NCBI RefSeq assembly: GCF_026113935.1
Contig: NZ_JAPEUL010000012.1
Location: 186,001-250,000, forward strand
Direction: 5' to 3'
DNA: 64,000 nucleotides
From: Marinomonas rhodophyticola
Lineage (GTDB): Bacteria > Pseudomonadota > Gammaproteobacteria > Pseudomonadales > Marinomonadaceae
The notes beneath the pieces are model-generated. The model was given only the letters and a program-made list of their open reading frames with translations. It did not search any database and was not told where the DNA came from. The position numbers were made by a program, and so were the translations under genes. Below are positions 18,999 through 29,721 of the stretch, one piece after another. Positions within the stretch are counted from its first letter, which is position 1, and each line of letters opens with the position of its first letter.

Positions 18999-19777
18999 GT
19001 TATTGGGCATAGAGTGCCAATGTGCCAACAGACATATGTTTCAGCTTCTCGGGCCTGCGTGCTCGTGGTGGGCGCACGGGGCCGCATAAAGATGGCTGGG
19101 GCATGGCCATGTACCGTGATGGTTACGTATGGGCGATTCATGACCCTAGACCAAGCGCCGATTCAGATATGGCCGAAGTGATGAGCAAGACATCACTGAA
19201 ATGTGACATCGTCATTAGTCATATTCGTCAAGCCAATGTCGGGGCCGTGAGTCTGTTAAATACTCATCCATTTCACCGTTTGCTTTGGGGGAAAACCTGG
19301 ACTTACGCGCACAATGGTCAATTAGAGTCATCTGGCTCGTTACCCATAGCGCATCACCATCCATTGGGTAGCACTGATTCGGAGAGAGCGTTTTGCTGGA
19401 TTATCGAGCGCCTACAGGCCTGCTTTGGTGAGTGCGAACCAGAGTTGAATGCATTATCGTCAAAACTGGCTGAACTGGCTTTGCAGTTAAAATCCATGGG
19501 CGTCTTCAATATGATGCTGTCCGATGGCATACGCTTATACCGTTTTTGCACCACCAATTGCACTGGATCACCCGCCGAGCGCCGCTTAAAAGCCACTTTA
19601 TCGGATGAAGATGTCATAGTCGACTTCAAAGAAGTCACCACAGACAAAGACGTTGTCACTGTTATCGCTACACAACCCTTAACCCACGACGAAACATGGC
19701 AGCAAATGGAATCAGGTGAGTTGTGTGTTTTTGATGCCGGCGAAGTGATTTGTCAGATCGAGCCAACGGCTTGGTAG
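18991..19777 (+). CDS. Class II glutamine amidotransferase, YafJ-like, frameshifted at codon 7
   Basis: ATG 18991 gives MCELLG, with the catalytic N-terminal Cys2 of class II amidotransferases. One extra A near 19003-19005 shifts the frame, which resumes ANVPTDICFSFSGLRARGG. Family hallmarks follow: TGPHKDGWGMAMY, VISHIRQANVG, TYAHNGQL, STDSERAFCW and ATQPLTHDETW. The restored length is about 261 aa, as in E. coli YafJ (255). The acceptor substrate is unknown. Confidence 0.88.
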
Positions 19778-19827
19778 CAGCGCTATAACTTATTATGGCT
19801 TAATATATTTTGTCCCCAAGAGATTTT

Positions 19828-20244
19828 ATGACAGTAAAACTAGATGACATAGAATGGGCTATTGAGTTTGCTTCCTCTGGTTGCGGAGACAGCGAGGCTT
19901 ACCTTGATACTGAAAGTGGTGCTATATATTACATCGGTGATGCGGTTGAAGAACCAATACCAGATGATTTGTATGACAGTGATAAGTATTTGCAAATACC
20001 GGATAAACGCGAATTAGATTTAGGCAAGCATCTGGTAATTCGTTTTACATCAGAGAAGATTCCAGAGCATCTCGACACTGTTTATGACATGCTGCGTAAG
20101 CAAGGAGCATACTCTCGCTTAAAAGATTTATTAGGATCATTAGAGTTACTAGATGCTTGGTATACCTACGAAGAGTTAGCGTTAAAGCAAGCGACAATAG
20201 ATTGGTGCAAAGCAAACAATATCAATTTTAGCAGCGACATTTAA
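19828..20244 (+). CDS. UPF0158 family protein
   Basis: The product is 138 aa from ATG 19828; the six extra residues from 19810 are not conserved. It begins MTVKLDDIEWAIEFASSG and includes YLDTESGAIYYIGD and RLKDLLGSLELLDAWYTYEE, ending WCKANNI. It is acidic and soluble; the family function is unknown. Its stop codon sits at the breakpoint where a truncated hicA begins, so the junction may be a deletion scar. Confidence 0.82.
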   Translation: MTVKLDDIEWAIEFASSGCGDSEAYLDTESGAIYYIGDAVEEPIPDDLYDSDKYLQIPDKRELDLGKHLVIRFTSEKIPEHLDTVYDMLRKQGAYSRLKDLLGSLELLDAWYTYEELALKQATIDWCKANNINFSSDI

Positions 20245-20431
20245 CAAACCAATCAAGGCACTCGCTCCGCTGGGCTATGAAAAGAAAGAAATGGCAGTCT
20301 CGCGAGTTCGTTTTTACCACAAAGGTAAAGATGCCATGCAATTGCTACATAAACCTCACCCTAAGAATGAGCTGAAAGGCGGCGCTTTAAAATCGGTGAA
20401 GCTGCATTTGATACAAGAAGGTTGGTTATGA
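20243..20431 (+). pseudogene. hicA: HicA-like toxin, 5'-truncated
   Basis: The frame from about 20243 reads NKPIKALAPLGYEKKEMAVS, then RVRFYHKGKDAMQLLHKPHP and GGALKSVKLHLIQEGWL, ending at a TGA that overlaps the next ATG (ATGA). The HKPHP and C-terminal helix match the conserved end of HicA mRNA interferases. The catalytic-His N-terminal segment and any start codon are missing; the frame is closed at 20198. It is therefore most likely a dead toxin directly fused to the end of the UPF0158 gene. Confidence 0.65.
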
Positions 20432-20776
20432 CTTATCTGCGATATAAAGATTATTTAGGCACTATTGAACCGGAGCTGGAAAGCAATATCGCTTTTTGGC
20501 AAGCTTGCTTTCATTCGTGACACAGTAACCTACGAAGCGACGACGTTGAAAGAGCTTGAAGTTGAGTTTCGTCGTTCGGTAGATGAATACCTTTTATCCT
20601 GTGAAGAGCTTGGGCGTGAGGCTCAAAAGCCTTGTAAAGGCTCATTTAATATTAGAACTGGTGAGGCGTTGCATCGAGAAGCCGTTATTGCAGCTGAAGG
20701 TCAAAGTTTAAATGCTTTTGTTTGTGATGCTATCCGAGAGAAAATAGCAAAGACGAATCAGTACAGATTGGGTTAG
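20428..20776 (+). CDS. hicB: HicB-family antitoxin, frameshifted
   Basis: ATG 20428 gives MTYLRYKDYLGTIEPELESN. One extra T near 20498 shifts the frame, which continues FGKLAFIRDTVTYEATTLKE and ELEVEFRRSVDEYLL, the typical HicB partial RNase H fold. A C-terminal ribbon-helix-helix follows (GSFNIRTGEALHREAVIAA, SLNAFVCDAIREKI) that would bind the hicAB promoter. It is about 115 aa in total. It overlaps the hicA remnant by four bases, the normal hicA-hicB arrangement. Confidence 0.85.
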
Positions 20777-20847
20777 CTACGTCTCGTTTTTATCATGCTT
20801 CAAAACTGTTATCCTGACGTCATTATTGATGTAACAGAGTAGAACGA

Positions 20848-21096
20848 ATGATTAATGAAAATGATGTAATTGACACCCTTGATGAGCTTGAGACGTTTTT
20901 GCGTTTAATAGAAGCGGGTGGTTTGGGATTGAATAATGTATCGGGCGTGGCGTTGGCAACAAACAATGCCAATGGTCGTCCGTTTGTGGCGGTGCTGGAT
21001 GATAATCAGCAGCTATTGTTAGGGCGCTGGGTAACCCCTTATGTTTTTGAGAATGGCAAAGACATGGTGCGTTATGGTACGAAGAAACCGCATTAA
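20848..21096 (+). CDS. Small hypothetical protein
   Basis: This 82-aa acidic protein starts MINENDVIDTLDELETFLRL and continues IEAGGLGLNNVSGVALATNN. It ends in a region with GRPFVAVLDDNQQLLLGRWV. There is no signal peptide, membrane helix or recognisable motif. The ATG follows AGTAGAACG, a poor ribosome site. The balanced composition supports coding, but I recognise no family. Confidence 0.55.
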   Translation: MINENDVIDTLDELETFLRLIEAGGLGLNNVSGVALATNNANGRPFVAVLDDNQQLLLGRWVTPYVFENGKDMVRYGTKKPH

Positions 21097-21110
21097 TTGG
21101 GTAAAAAGTG

Positions 21111-21200
21111 ACCCTCCCCTAACCCTCCCCTTGGAAGACATAAGGGGAGGGAAGCCGTTTGCTCCTCCCCCTTACTAAGGGGGAGGTCGGGAGGGGGTTA
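21111..21200. repeat. REP-like double palindrome between convergent genes
   Basis: Two perfect stems, CCCTCCCCTT/AAGGGGAGGG (21123-21151) and CCTCCCCCTT/AAGGGGGAGG (21164-21186, three-base loop), lie inside an outer imperfect C-rich/G-rich repeat. This is the look of a dispersed intergenic palindromic element. It sits between the + strand hypothetical gene and the - strand cysK, where it could terminate both. Confidence 0.65.
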
Positions 21201-21206
21201 TCAATG

Positions 21207-22179
21207 TTAATGATTACTGAACCAATTCGTTGTCGGCAATTCACCTTCAAACAAAGCGGTTGATAGGTAACGCTCGCCTGAGTCTGGCAAAACCACGACG
21301 ATTTTCTTGTCTTTAAATTCGGCCAATTGGCTCGCGCGTTCTGCGGCAACCACGGCAGCACCACAAGAAATGCCGCACAAGATGCCTTCTTCACGCATTA
21401 AACGTTTTGCCATAGCAATGGCGTCTTCGTTTGTCACTTGCTCTACACGGTCAACCATCGAAAGGTCTAGATTTTTTGGTACAAAGCCTGCACCGATGCC
21501 TTGGATTTTGTGTGGTGACGGTGTTGGGTCTTCGCCGTTTAGGGTTTGTGTAATAACAGGCGAGCTGGTGGGTTCTACCGCCACACTGATGATGGCCTTG
21601 CCTTGAGTGTTTTTAATGTAACGACTCACGCCTGTGATAGTACTCGCCAGTGCCAACGCCAGCAACAAATACATCAATTTCGCCATTAGTGTCTTGCCAA
21701 ATTTCTGGGCCAGTGGTTTTTTCATGAATTTCAGGGTTGGCTGGATTGTTGAATTGTTGCAGTAAAACGAAGTTTTCGTCTTGAGCAATTTCTTCGGCTT
21801 TAGCAATTGCGCCTTTCATGCCTTTTGCGGGTTCCGTTAGGACGATCGTCGCACCAAGCGCTTTCATGACTTGGCGGCGTTCAATACTCATGCTGGATGG
21901 CATAGTGATGGTAATCGGATAACCACGAGACGCGGCAACGAAACACAAGGCAATGCCTGTGTTACCACTCGACGCTTCCACAATGGATTTGCCTTTTGTC
22001 AGAATGCCTTTCTTTTCTGCATCCCACACCATGTTGGCGCCAATGCGGCATTTTACTGAAAAAGCAGGGTTACGAGATTCGAGCTTGGCCCAAATATTGC
22101 CATTGCCAATACGGTTTAAACGTACAAGTGGCGTGTTGCCAATGGTAAGAGAGTTATCTTCGAATACTTGATGAGACAT
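21207..22179 (-). CDS. cysK: Cysteine synthase A (O-acetylserine sulfhydrylase), frameshifted
   Basis: CysK makes cysteine from O-acetylserine and sulfide with PLP. The N-terminal part starts [20 protein letters not shown] and holds the PLP lysine in [11 protein letters not shown], the [11 protein letters not shown] phosphate loop, and [20 protein letters not shown]. An extra base near 21644 breaks GVGTGGTITG; the second frame continues [13 protein letters not shown] through [19 protein letters not shown] and [13 protein letters not shown]. The sum is about 323 aa, the normal length. It is divergent from hrpA. Confidence 0.92.
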
Positions 22180-22216
22180 ACCATTTCCTTTTTTATTGGT
22201 CTGTTGAGGGTGAAAA

Positions 22217-22235
22217 CAACGTATTAGATACGTTG
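22217..22235. promoter_or_regulatory. Inverted repeat in the cysK leader
   Basis: CAACGTAT and ATACGTTG are perfect 8-base arms around TAG, 38 bases upstream of the cysK start. No T-run follows on the cysK strand. It could be an operator or a small leader hairpin. Confidence 0.4.
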
Positions 22236-22424
22236 CTAATGTTGATCACTATAACCCTTACCTTGGGATTGATGTTAGAATTTACAACTATATCGATAGA
22301 GGTTTTCTTACCACCACTAAGCTGGTTGTTTGCCATTTAGTGCCAAGCCCTCTAATACCAACGGCGCGTTACTTATCATTACTGTTTTCTCTGCGCCAAG
22401 TTAAAGGATACAAATTTACTTATC

Positions 22425-25400
22425 ATGTCGACAAATGCCGTAATGACGCGCGATCGTCATCTTATTGATCAAAAACAAGCACAGCTTACCAAGCGTCAAA
22501 AAGACGGTTTGCCTTTTGACAAAATGCAGTCTGAGTTGAATGCGCTCATTGAACAGTCTGAGACCTTATATCAAACGCGTTTGTGTCGCTTGCCAAAAAT
22601 CACTTACGACGAAAGCTTGCCTGTGGCCGCTCGTGCCGATGAAATCATCAAGGCGATTCAAGAAAACCAAGTGGTGATTATTGCGGGTGAAACGGAACCG
22701 GGTAAAACCACGCAGATTGCCTAAGATGTGTTTGCAAGCAGGTCGCGGTATCGCAGGTCTTATTGGACACACACAACCAAGGCGAATTGCGGCGCGTAGC
22801 GTGGCGGAACGCATCAGCGATGAGTTACAAGTTAAGCTGGGTGAGCAAGTAGGTTTTCAGGTGCGTTTCAGTGATGAAAGCAACGAAGAAACGCTTATCA
22901 AGCTGATGACAGATGGTATTTTGCTGGCCGAGATCCAACAAGATAAGCGTTTGTATAAGTACGACACCATTATTATTGACGAAGCCCATGAGCGCAGCTT
23001 GAACATAGACTTCTTACTGGGCTATTTGAAGCAAGTGTTGGCGGTTCGACCCGATCTAAAAGTCATTGTTACCTCAGCGACTATTGATGTTGAACGTTTC
23101 TCTAAGCACTTTGATAATGCGCCCATTATTGAGGTGTCTGGCCGTACGTATCCGGTAGAAGTGCGTTATCAGCCCTTGATGAGCAAGTCGGATTCTGAAG
23201 AGCTAGACGAAGACCAAAGCATGGAGCAAGGCATTCTTGATGCGGTAGAGCTGTTGATTGCCGAAGAGCGTCAATCTGGCTATCGCGGTGCAGGGGATAT
23301 TTTGGTGTTTTTGCCAGGGAGCGAGAAATTCGCGAAACCGCTGAGATCTTGCGTCGTGCCGAGTTGCGCAATACCGAAGTGTTGCCGCTTTATGCTCGAT
23401 TGAGCTCCAGTGAGCAACAACGTATTTTCAAATCCCACTCTGGGCGTCGTATTGTCTTGTCGACCAACGTGGCAGAAACGTCATTGACAGTACCAGGGAT
23501 TCGCTACGTCATTGACCCAGGTTTAGCGCGCATTAGTCGTTACAGTGTACGTTCAAAAGTTCAGCAACTGCCCATTGAAAAAATCAGCCAAGCCAGCGCC
23601 AACCAAAGGGCGGGGCGATGTGGTCGTGTGGCGGACGGTATTTGTATTCGACTCTATGACGAAGCGGATTTCAACAACCGTGCCGAGTTTACCGACCCAG
23701 AAATTTTCCGTACCAACTTAGCGTCGGTTATTTTGCAGATGGCCAATCTAAAGTTGGGCGCGGTAGAAAAATTCCCTTTGTTGAAATGCCAGACAAGCGC
23801 ATGATCAACGATGGTTATCGCGCCTTGACGGAGTTGGGGGCGTTGCATAAAGAGCGACTGACGCCGATTGGTCGTCAGCTGGCTAAGTTACCTATTGACC
23901 CGAAATTAGGGCGAATCTTGATCGCCGCCGAGCAGCACAGTGTGCTCAAAGAAGTAGCGATTATTGTTAGCGCCTTGTCCATTCCGGACCCTCGTGAGCG
24001 TCCCCAAGATAAGAAAACCCAGTCTGATCAAGCCCACGCGGTCGATAAAGACGAAGACTCTGATTTCGCCGTATTCTTGAATTTATGGGAGCGGTTTGAA
24101 GAACAGCGTCAAGCGCTATCGCAGAACCAGTTACGTCAATATTGCCGTAAGCAATTTTTGAACTTCATGCGTATGCGCGAGTGGCGCGATATTCATCGCC
24201 AAATCATGATTGCCTGTAAGCAGCTAGGCTTTAAAGAAGTGCACCATGAAGAGCGTCATTACGAAGCGATACATCGCGCTTTGTTGGCGGGTATGTTTAC
24301 GCAAGTGGCCAATAAAATAGAAGACAGCAAAGAAATGCTGGGTTGTCGCTCGCGTAAATTGGCGATTTTTCCAGGTTCCATGTTATTCAAAAAACCGCCT
24401 CAGTGGATTATGGCGGCCGAGCTGGTGGAGACCAGTAAGCTCTATGCGCGTGTGACGGCTCGTATTGATCCCGCTTGGATCGAAGAATACGCCGCTCCGT
24501 TTGTAAAACGTCAATACTTTGATCCGCATTTTGAGCGTAATCAAGGCCGCATCATGGCCCATGAGCAAGTGTCGCTTTATGGTTTGGTGATTGTGGCAAA
24601 ACGCCGAATTGATTATGGACACGTCAATCCAGAAGAAGCTCGAGAGATTTTCATTCGTTCTGGGCTGGTGGAAGGTGAGCTGCGCACCAAACAGGCCTAT
24701 TATCGCAAGAACCAAGCGCTAATTGAGTCCCTAGAAACCCAAGAAGCCAAGCTTAGAAAACGGGATATTCTGGTCGATGACGAAACGGTTTTCGCTTTCT
24801 ACAATCAGCGTTTGCCTAGTCATGTGCACAATACCAAAAGCTTAGAGCATTTTGTTAAAACCTCCCCCGATGCTTTATTAATGACTCGGGATGACTTGGT
24901 AAATCAAGATGTGAAAGTCGATGACATGGCCTTTCCCGATTCGTTTGGATTGAATGGCGTCGCCTTACCGATTGATTATAAATTTGAACCTGGTCAAGAA
25001 TCTGATGGTGCGACTCTAAAAGTCCCCGTTGGCTTGTTGCGTCAGCTGAATCTAGAGGATTTAGGTTGGGCGGTGCCCGGTTTATCAAAGAGCGCTGCGA
25101 AGCCTTGCTGCGTGCTTTACCCAAAGCGTTACGTCGCCGCTTTGTACCAATTCCGCAGTTTGTAGATCGTGTTTATCCCAACTTGTCGAAAGAAAAAGGC
25201 GATTTACTTGAGCAGTTGAGCTTGCAAATCAAGCGCGAGACCTTGATTGATATTCCGCTCAATGAATGGAATGCGGAAAAACTAGACTCTCATTTAACCT
25301 TGAATTTAGAAGTGGTGGATGAACGAGGAAAAGTGCTTGGTGTAGGGAAAAACTTAGCACAACTTCAAACTCAGTTTAGCGATTTGGTTGAAGAAAGCTT

Positions 25401-26298
25401 CGCGAAGTTTGGTACTAAACAGCATGAACAAGAAGGCTTAACAACATGGCCAGAGCAGGGCATTCCAGAGCGTCAAGAGATCAAACAAGCGGGCATTAAG
25501 GTAACGGCGTTTCCTGCGCTGGTGTCGCAAGGCGATCATGTGTCATTGAAAATGTTTGATGACCAAAATACCGCTGTGGAAACTCATCGAAAAGGCGTGA
25601 TCACATTACTCAAGTTAACCTTGAGTAAAGAAATGCGCTACTTGCAAAAGAACCTACCGCACTTAAAAGAATCCATGTTAATTTTTTCGCCATTAGGTCA
25701 AAAAGAAGCGTTATTGGATGATCTTCTGAATGCGGTGCTAGATAAAGTCTTCTTAGATGGGCGGACTTTGCCACGGACAAAAGCCGATTTTGAAAGCTGT
25801 GTGGTCAGTCATAAATCACAATTAGTCAGTGTCGCGAATGACATGGCAGAGCAGCTTTATCGAGTATTATCTTCTTATCAAGCCGTTGCTAAGAGAATGA
25901 AAGGCAGTATTCCTTTACCATGGACGCGTATCTACGGTGATATTAAAGTGCAGTTAGAACACTTAATTTATCCAGGGTTTATTGGTAATACGCCGTTGTT
26001 TTGGTTGGGGCAATTACCGCGCTATTTCAAAGGAATTGAAGTACGCTTGGAACGTTTTCAAAATCATTTGAACAAAGAGAATCAGTACGTGTCTGAGTTG
26101 GAAGGTCTTTGGCAGACCTATATTCGTCAGAAAAAAGCCCATGATGAAAAAGCGCTTTATGACCCTGAGTTGATTAAGTATCGCTGGATGCTAGAAGAAT
26201 ATCGTATTTCCTTGTTTGCTCAATCGGTTGGTACGCTAGAGCCTATCTCAGATAAACGCTTAAATAAGCAATGGCAAGAAGTGAAAAAATTGGTTTGA
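22425..26298 (+). CDS. hrpA: ATP-dependent RNA helicase HrpA, four frameshifts
   Basis: HrpA is a DEAH-box helicase that rescues stalled ribosomes and processes mRNA. Joined fragments give about 1,290 aa, as in E. coli (1,300). Motifs: a Walker A region [11 protein letters not shown] (a G and S of the usual GETGSGKT are replaced), [15 protein letters not shown] (DEAH), [31 protein letters not shown] and QRAGRCGR. The breaks are at about 22722 (extra G), 23318 (missing G), 23779 (missing T) and 25083 (missing T). The C-terminal DUF3418-type region is complete to 26298. Confidence 0.9.
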
Positions 26299-26368
26299 TG
26301 TTATAGATAAGGTTTTGTTTTTTTTAGTCAGACGCTGTGTGAAGTCTTATACGTTAAGGGTACTGAAA

Positions 26369-27235
26369 ATGTTGAAAGCAATAGGAACGTTACTTTTTGG
26401 CTCTTTGTTGTTGCTTGTGCAATCTTGTGCGCAGGTGCCAGTAGAAACCAAAGAAGATCCATGGGAGGGTTTTAACCGTTCTATGTTTACTTTTAATGAT
26501 GCGGTAGATGGTGCTGTTTTAAAGCCTATTGCTGAAGGGTATAAGGCCGTTACCCCGAATCCTGTTCAGAAGGGCGTAAGTAATTTTTTCTCTAACTTAG
26601 GTGAAATCGGTAATATTGTTAACAACCTTCTACAAGGAAAGTGGGACGCGACAGCTTCATCCAGTTTTCGTTTTTTGATTAACAGCACAGCAGGCTGGTT
26701 TGGGATTTTTGATGTTGCCAGTGAAATGGGGTTGAAGAAATACGATGAAGACTTTGGACAAACCCTAGGTTACTGGGGGGTGTCTTCTGGTCCTTATCTT
26801 GTACTACCTTTTTTTGGTCCTTCTACTGTGCGTGATGGTTCAGGTTTAGCCATTAAATATACCTACCTTGATGAAACAAGTATCCTCGACTTAAATGATG
26901 ATGAGGAGCTTGGTTTATTAGCCTTAGATGTTGTGCAAACGCGCGCGCGTTTGCTCAGCGCCGAATCCATGATCATTGGCGATCGATATAGCTTCATTCG
27001 TGATGTTTACTTGCAAAGTCGAGCTTACGATGTGTATGACGGCAATCCGCCGAAGAAAAATAAAGCGATTGAAACCCCTGATCCCGCTAACGATAGCTGG
27101 GGTGAAGACGCAGCAGGAGATAGTTGGGGTGATGAAGCATCGAGTGACAGTTGGGGAGATGGCTCATCTACCAGCGAAGAGACGGATGTTTTATCAGAGG
27201 GTGATTTTTCCACGGACTCGAGTTGGTCTGAATAA
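26369..27235 (+). CDS. mlaA: MlaA (VacJ) lipoprotein of phospholipid transport
   Basis: MlaA is the outer-membrane part of the Mla system that removes phospholipids from the outer leaflet. From ATG 26369 the 288-aa product has a lipoprotein signal ending LVQSC, then PWEGFNRSMFTFNDAVDGAV, NFFSNLGEIGNIVNNLLQGK, FLINSTAGWFGIFDVASEMG and LVLPFFGPSTVRDGSG, all typical. The C-terminus extends into an unusual acidic tail with repeated DSWGE/DSWGD units (about residues 240-265) followed by Ser/Asp-rich sequence. No other mla genes are adjacent. Confidence 0.9.
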   Translation: MLKAIGTLLFGSLLLLVQSCAQVPVETKEDPWEGFNRSMFTFNDAVDGAVLKPIAEGYKAVTPNPVQKGVSNFFSNLGEIGNIVNNLLQGKWDATASSSFRFLINSTAGWFGIFDVASEMGLKKYDEDFGQTLGYWGVSSGPYLVLPFFGPSTVRDGSGLAIKYTYLDETSILDLNDDEELGLLALDVVQTRARLLSAESMIIGDRYSFIRDVYLQSRAYDVYDGNPPKKNKAIETPDPANDSWGEDAAGDSWGDEASSDSWGDGSSTSEETDVLSEGDFSTDSSWSE

Positions 27236-27253
27236 CGTAATATATGGTATGGA

Positions 27254-28268
27254 ATGAATAAACAACTGTCGACATCGCATTGGTTTAATGAAGCCCTTTT
27301 TAATGACGCTCTAGTGAAAGGTTTTTTGCTGGTTATTGGAACGGCTTGCTCAGTGCTAATAGTGGTGAATCTATCGATGGCGAAATATCAGCTGGCATTG
27401 ATTGAAATCGTTTTGCTGATGTTGACCATTTTTTTGTGGTTCAGTTCTAAAGAGTCACGCTTTTATAAATGGAGCATATTTATTTATGTCGCGTTTATTT
27501 TTGCGTGTATTTTGACCGGCATAAGCTATTCACCACTGCACTCTGGACGACAAGTCTGGGTGTTGATCTTCCCAATGACTTCCTACTTGATGTTAGGTAA
27601 GCAAGCTGGTGTTTGGTTAAGTGGTGTTTGCTTATGTCTAGTGAGCAGTATTCTCTATCTGCGGTTCTACAGTGATTTTGGAAAAGAGTTGATCAGTGTG
27701 GTGATCAATTTGAGCTTCGCTTATGTCTTCTTGTGGGGATTAACACACGGGGCTGAGCGAGTTCACAAAAAGATGTTATATACATTAAAGAAAATAGCGT
27801 CTACGGATCCGCTAACGGGGCTTGCTAATCGCCGTAATATTAGCCAGCATTATCAATTTCAGCTGCAGCAAGCGGTGGGCCTTAGCCCTTGTTTTGATTG
27901 ATTTAGACAACTTTAAAAAGATTAATGATACCCATGGGCACGATGTGGGCGACGCTGTATTGGTAGACTTTGCTGAGCGTCTTAGAGCACATGTCGATGA
28001 CCATGATCAGCTTTTTCGCTTAGGTGGAGAAGAGTTCTGTGTATTGATGCCCGCTGGGATTAGTAAAGACTGGTCAACCTCTTTTTGCAAATACGTGCAA
28101 GATACAGTGTTTCATCTGGATGACCTAGCTATTCATTACACGATCAGCATTGGTGTATCTTACAGTCTTGAAGATGAGGGGGATTTTAAGTCTCTGTATA
28201 GGCTCGCTGATCAACGCTTATATATGGCTAAAAATCTGGGTCGTAACCGTATTGTGTTAACCGATTAA
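27254..28268 (+). CDS. Membrane-bound GGDEF diguanylate cyclase, frameshifted
   Basis: The N-terminal half has about six hydrophobic helices (residues about 22-175), a membrane sensor resembling MASE-type domains. ASTDPLTGLANRRNI opens the GGDEF domain. The frame shifts at about 27870-27885 and resumes LALVLIDLDNFKKINDTHGH, then FRLGGEEFCVLMP (an active GGEEF site). The position of the inhibitory RxxD motif reads DDHD, so product inhibition at the I-site is probably absent. It should make cyclic di-GMP at the inner membrane. It starts 18 bases after mlaA. Confidence 0.85.
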
Positions 28269-28306
28269 AATTGTTCTATCAGTGTAATTTGTAGTGGTCT
28301 AATAGA

Positions 28307-28350
28307 GTCAGAGTGAGGAGCTTAATAGAGGCTCCTGACTCTGACTTTTT
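28307..28350 (+). terminator. Strong terminator after the GGDEF gene
   Basis: GTCAGAGTGAGGAGC and GCTCCTGACTCTGAC form a 15-base stem with one mismatch and a nine-base loop, followed by TTTTTTC. Confidence 0.88.
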
Positions 28351-28381
28351 TCTTTTCTTTTTATGAGTGCTTAATGAACAC

Positions 28382-29505
28382 TTAGCCCACTTTTTTGAGG
28401 CTACTTTCGATTGCTAATGTTATTTTTAAAAGTTTCCTGAGTCCGTACCGATGTACAGCGCTCCTGTGGAATCTTGTGCAATAGAGCGAAGGCGCTCATC
28501 GAGATCTTCCAAATAGCGAGTTTCGGTGCTGTCGCCATTTTGTTCAATTTTCACTTTATTTAAGTGCCGTAGTGCCAACGCTGTCGAGAGAAAATCCTCG
28601 TTCCAGTTAGAAAATAGCATACCTTTGTAACGCAATAAGCTGCTTGGCGCGATGGAAGGAATAAACACCTTGATAGGGTTGTCTATGCCGTCTTTTTCGA
28701 CACCGTCACCCACGCTAACTGGTCCCCAATACTCTTTACCATGAGACACGATCGGCCAGCCGTAGTTAGCGCCGCGGCGAATAAGATTGATCTCATCACC
28801 ACCTCTTGGACCATGTTCATTTGACCAAAGAGTGTGCGTATCCGTGTCATAGAAAAGGCCTTGAGGGTTACGATGACCATAACTCCAGATTTCATTGCGG
28901 ATATTGGCATGTGTGACAAACGGATTATCCGCTGGCACACTACCGTCTAAATTAAGACGAATGATACTGCCAGCATGGTTGTTAAGATTCTGAGCGTTTT
29001 CACGCACGCCGCGGTCACCAATGGAGAAAAACACGTGTCCTTTATCGTCAAACGCTATGCGACCACCGAAGTGCTTTGAATCGGAACTGGCTGAGTCTGA
29101 CACCAATAAATCCTGCCATTTAGTCAAATCATTATTGATCAGTTTGGCTCTGGCTAACGTGGTTTTTGCGCCTTCATCGGTCGGTTTTGAGTAAGTAAAA
29201 TAGACCCATTTCTCCTCATCGAAAATAGGGGATTTGGCGACATCCAGCAGTCCACCTTGGCCTCGATTATCCACTTCAGGTAATCCATTTAGGGCTTGTT
29301 GTTTGCCATTGGCCAAATTTACCTTGTAAGCCACACCTTTTTTAACGGTGACAATAGCTTCTTGGTCATTCAATAGCGCAATGCCCCAAGGCGTGCCGTC
29401 AAACTGAGTGACTTCTTCAACATTAAGTGAACCGTCTACGATGGTTTTTGAGGCGTTCGCATCTAGTGCCAATAGACTGGCTAAAAATAGAATCCACGTT
29501 TTCAT
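28382..29505 (-). CDS. PQQ-dependent aldose sugar dehydrogenase (YliI/Asd-like), frameshift at the C-terminus
   Basis: This is a periplasmic beta-propeller enzyme: signal peptide MKTWILFLASLLALDANA, then the soluble glucose-dehydrogenase fold with GLLDVAKSP, GGRIAFDDKGHVFFSIGDRG, WSYGHRNPQGL, WSNEHGPRGGDEIN and GANYGWPIVSHG. The uninterrupted frame ends at 28426 (GTDSGNF). One missing A there would continue KLLKITLAIESSLKKVG to a stop at 28382, matching the usual C-terminal strand. It would oxidise aldose sugars and pass electrons through PQQ. Confidence 0.85.
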
Positions 29506-29721
29506 GAAGCAACCTCTTTAATTTGCTAATTTGACTGAAGTATATAGCAAATAATCGAAACAGGCGGGGAGAGCCGAGCATTTCCTTAGCAATTGCCAAT
29601 TGCTTACCTAGTTGAATGAAGTATTCAGGTAAGCCGAAAATAAGGCTTTAACAAAGGACGTTTGCTAGGACTGTGCAAAAAAGTGCATTGGCGAGTGAGC
29701 GCATAAAAGCGTATCGATTGG

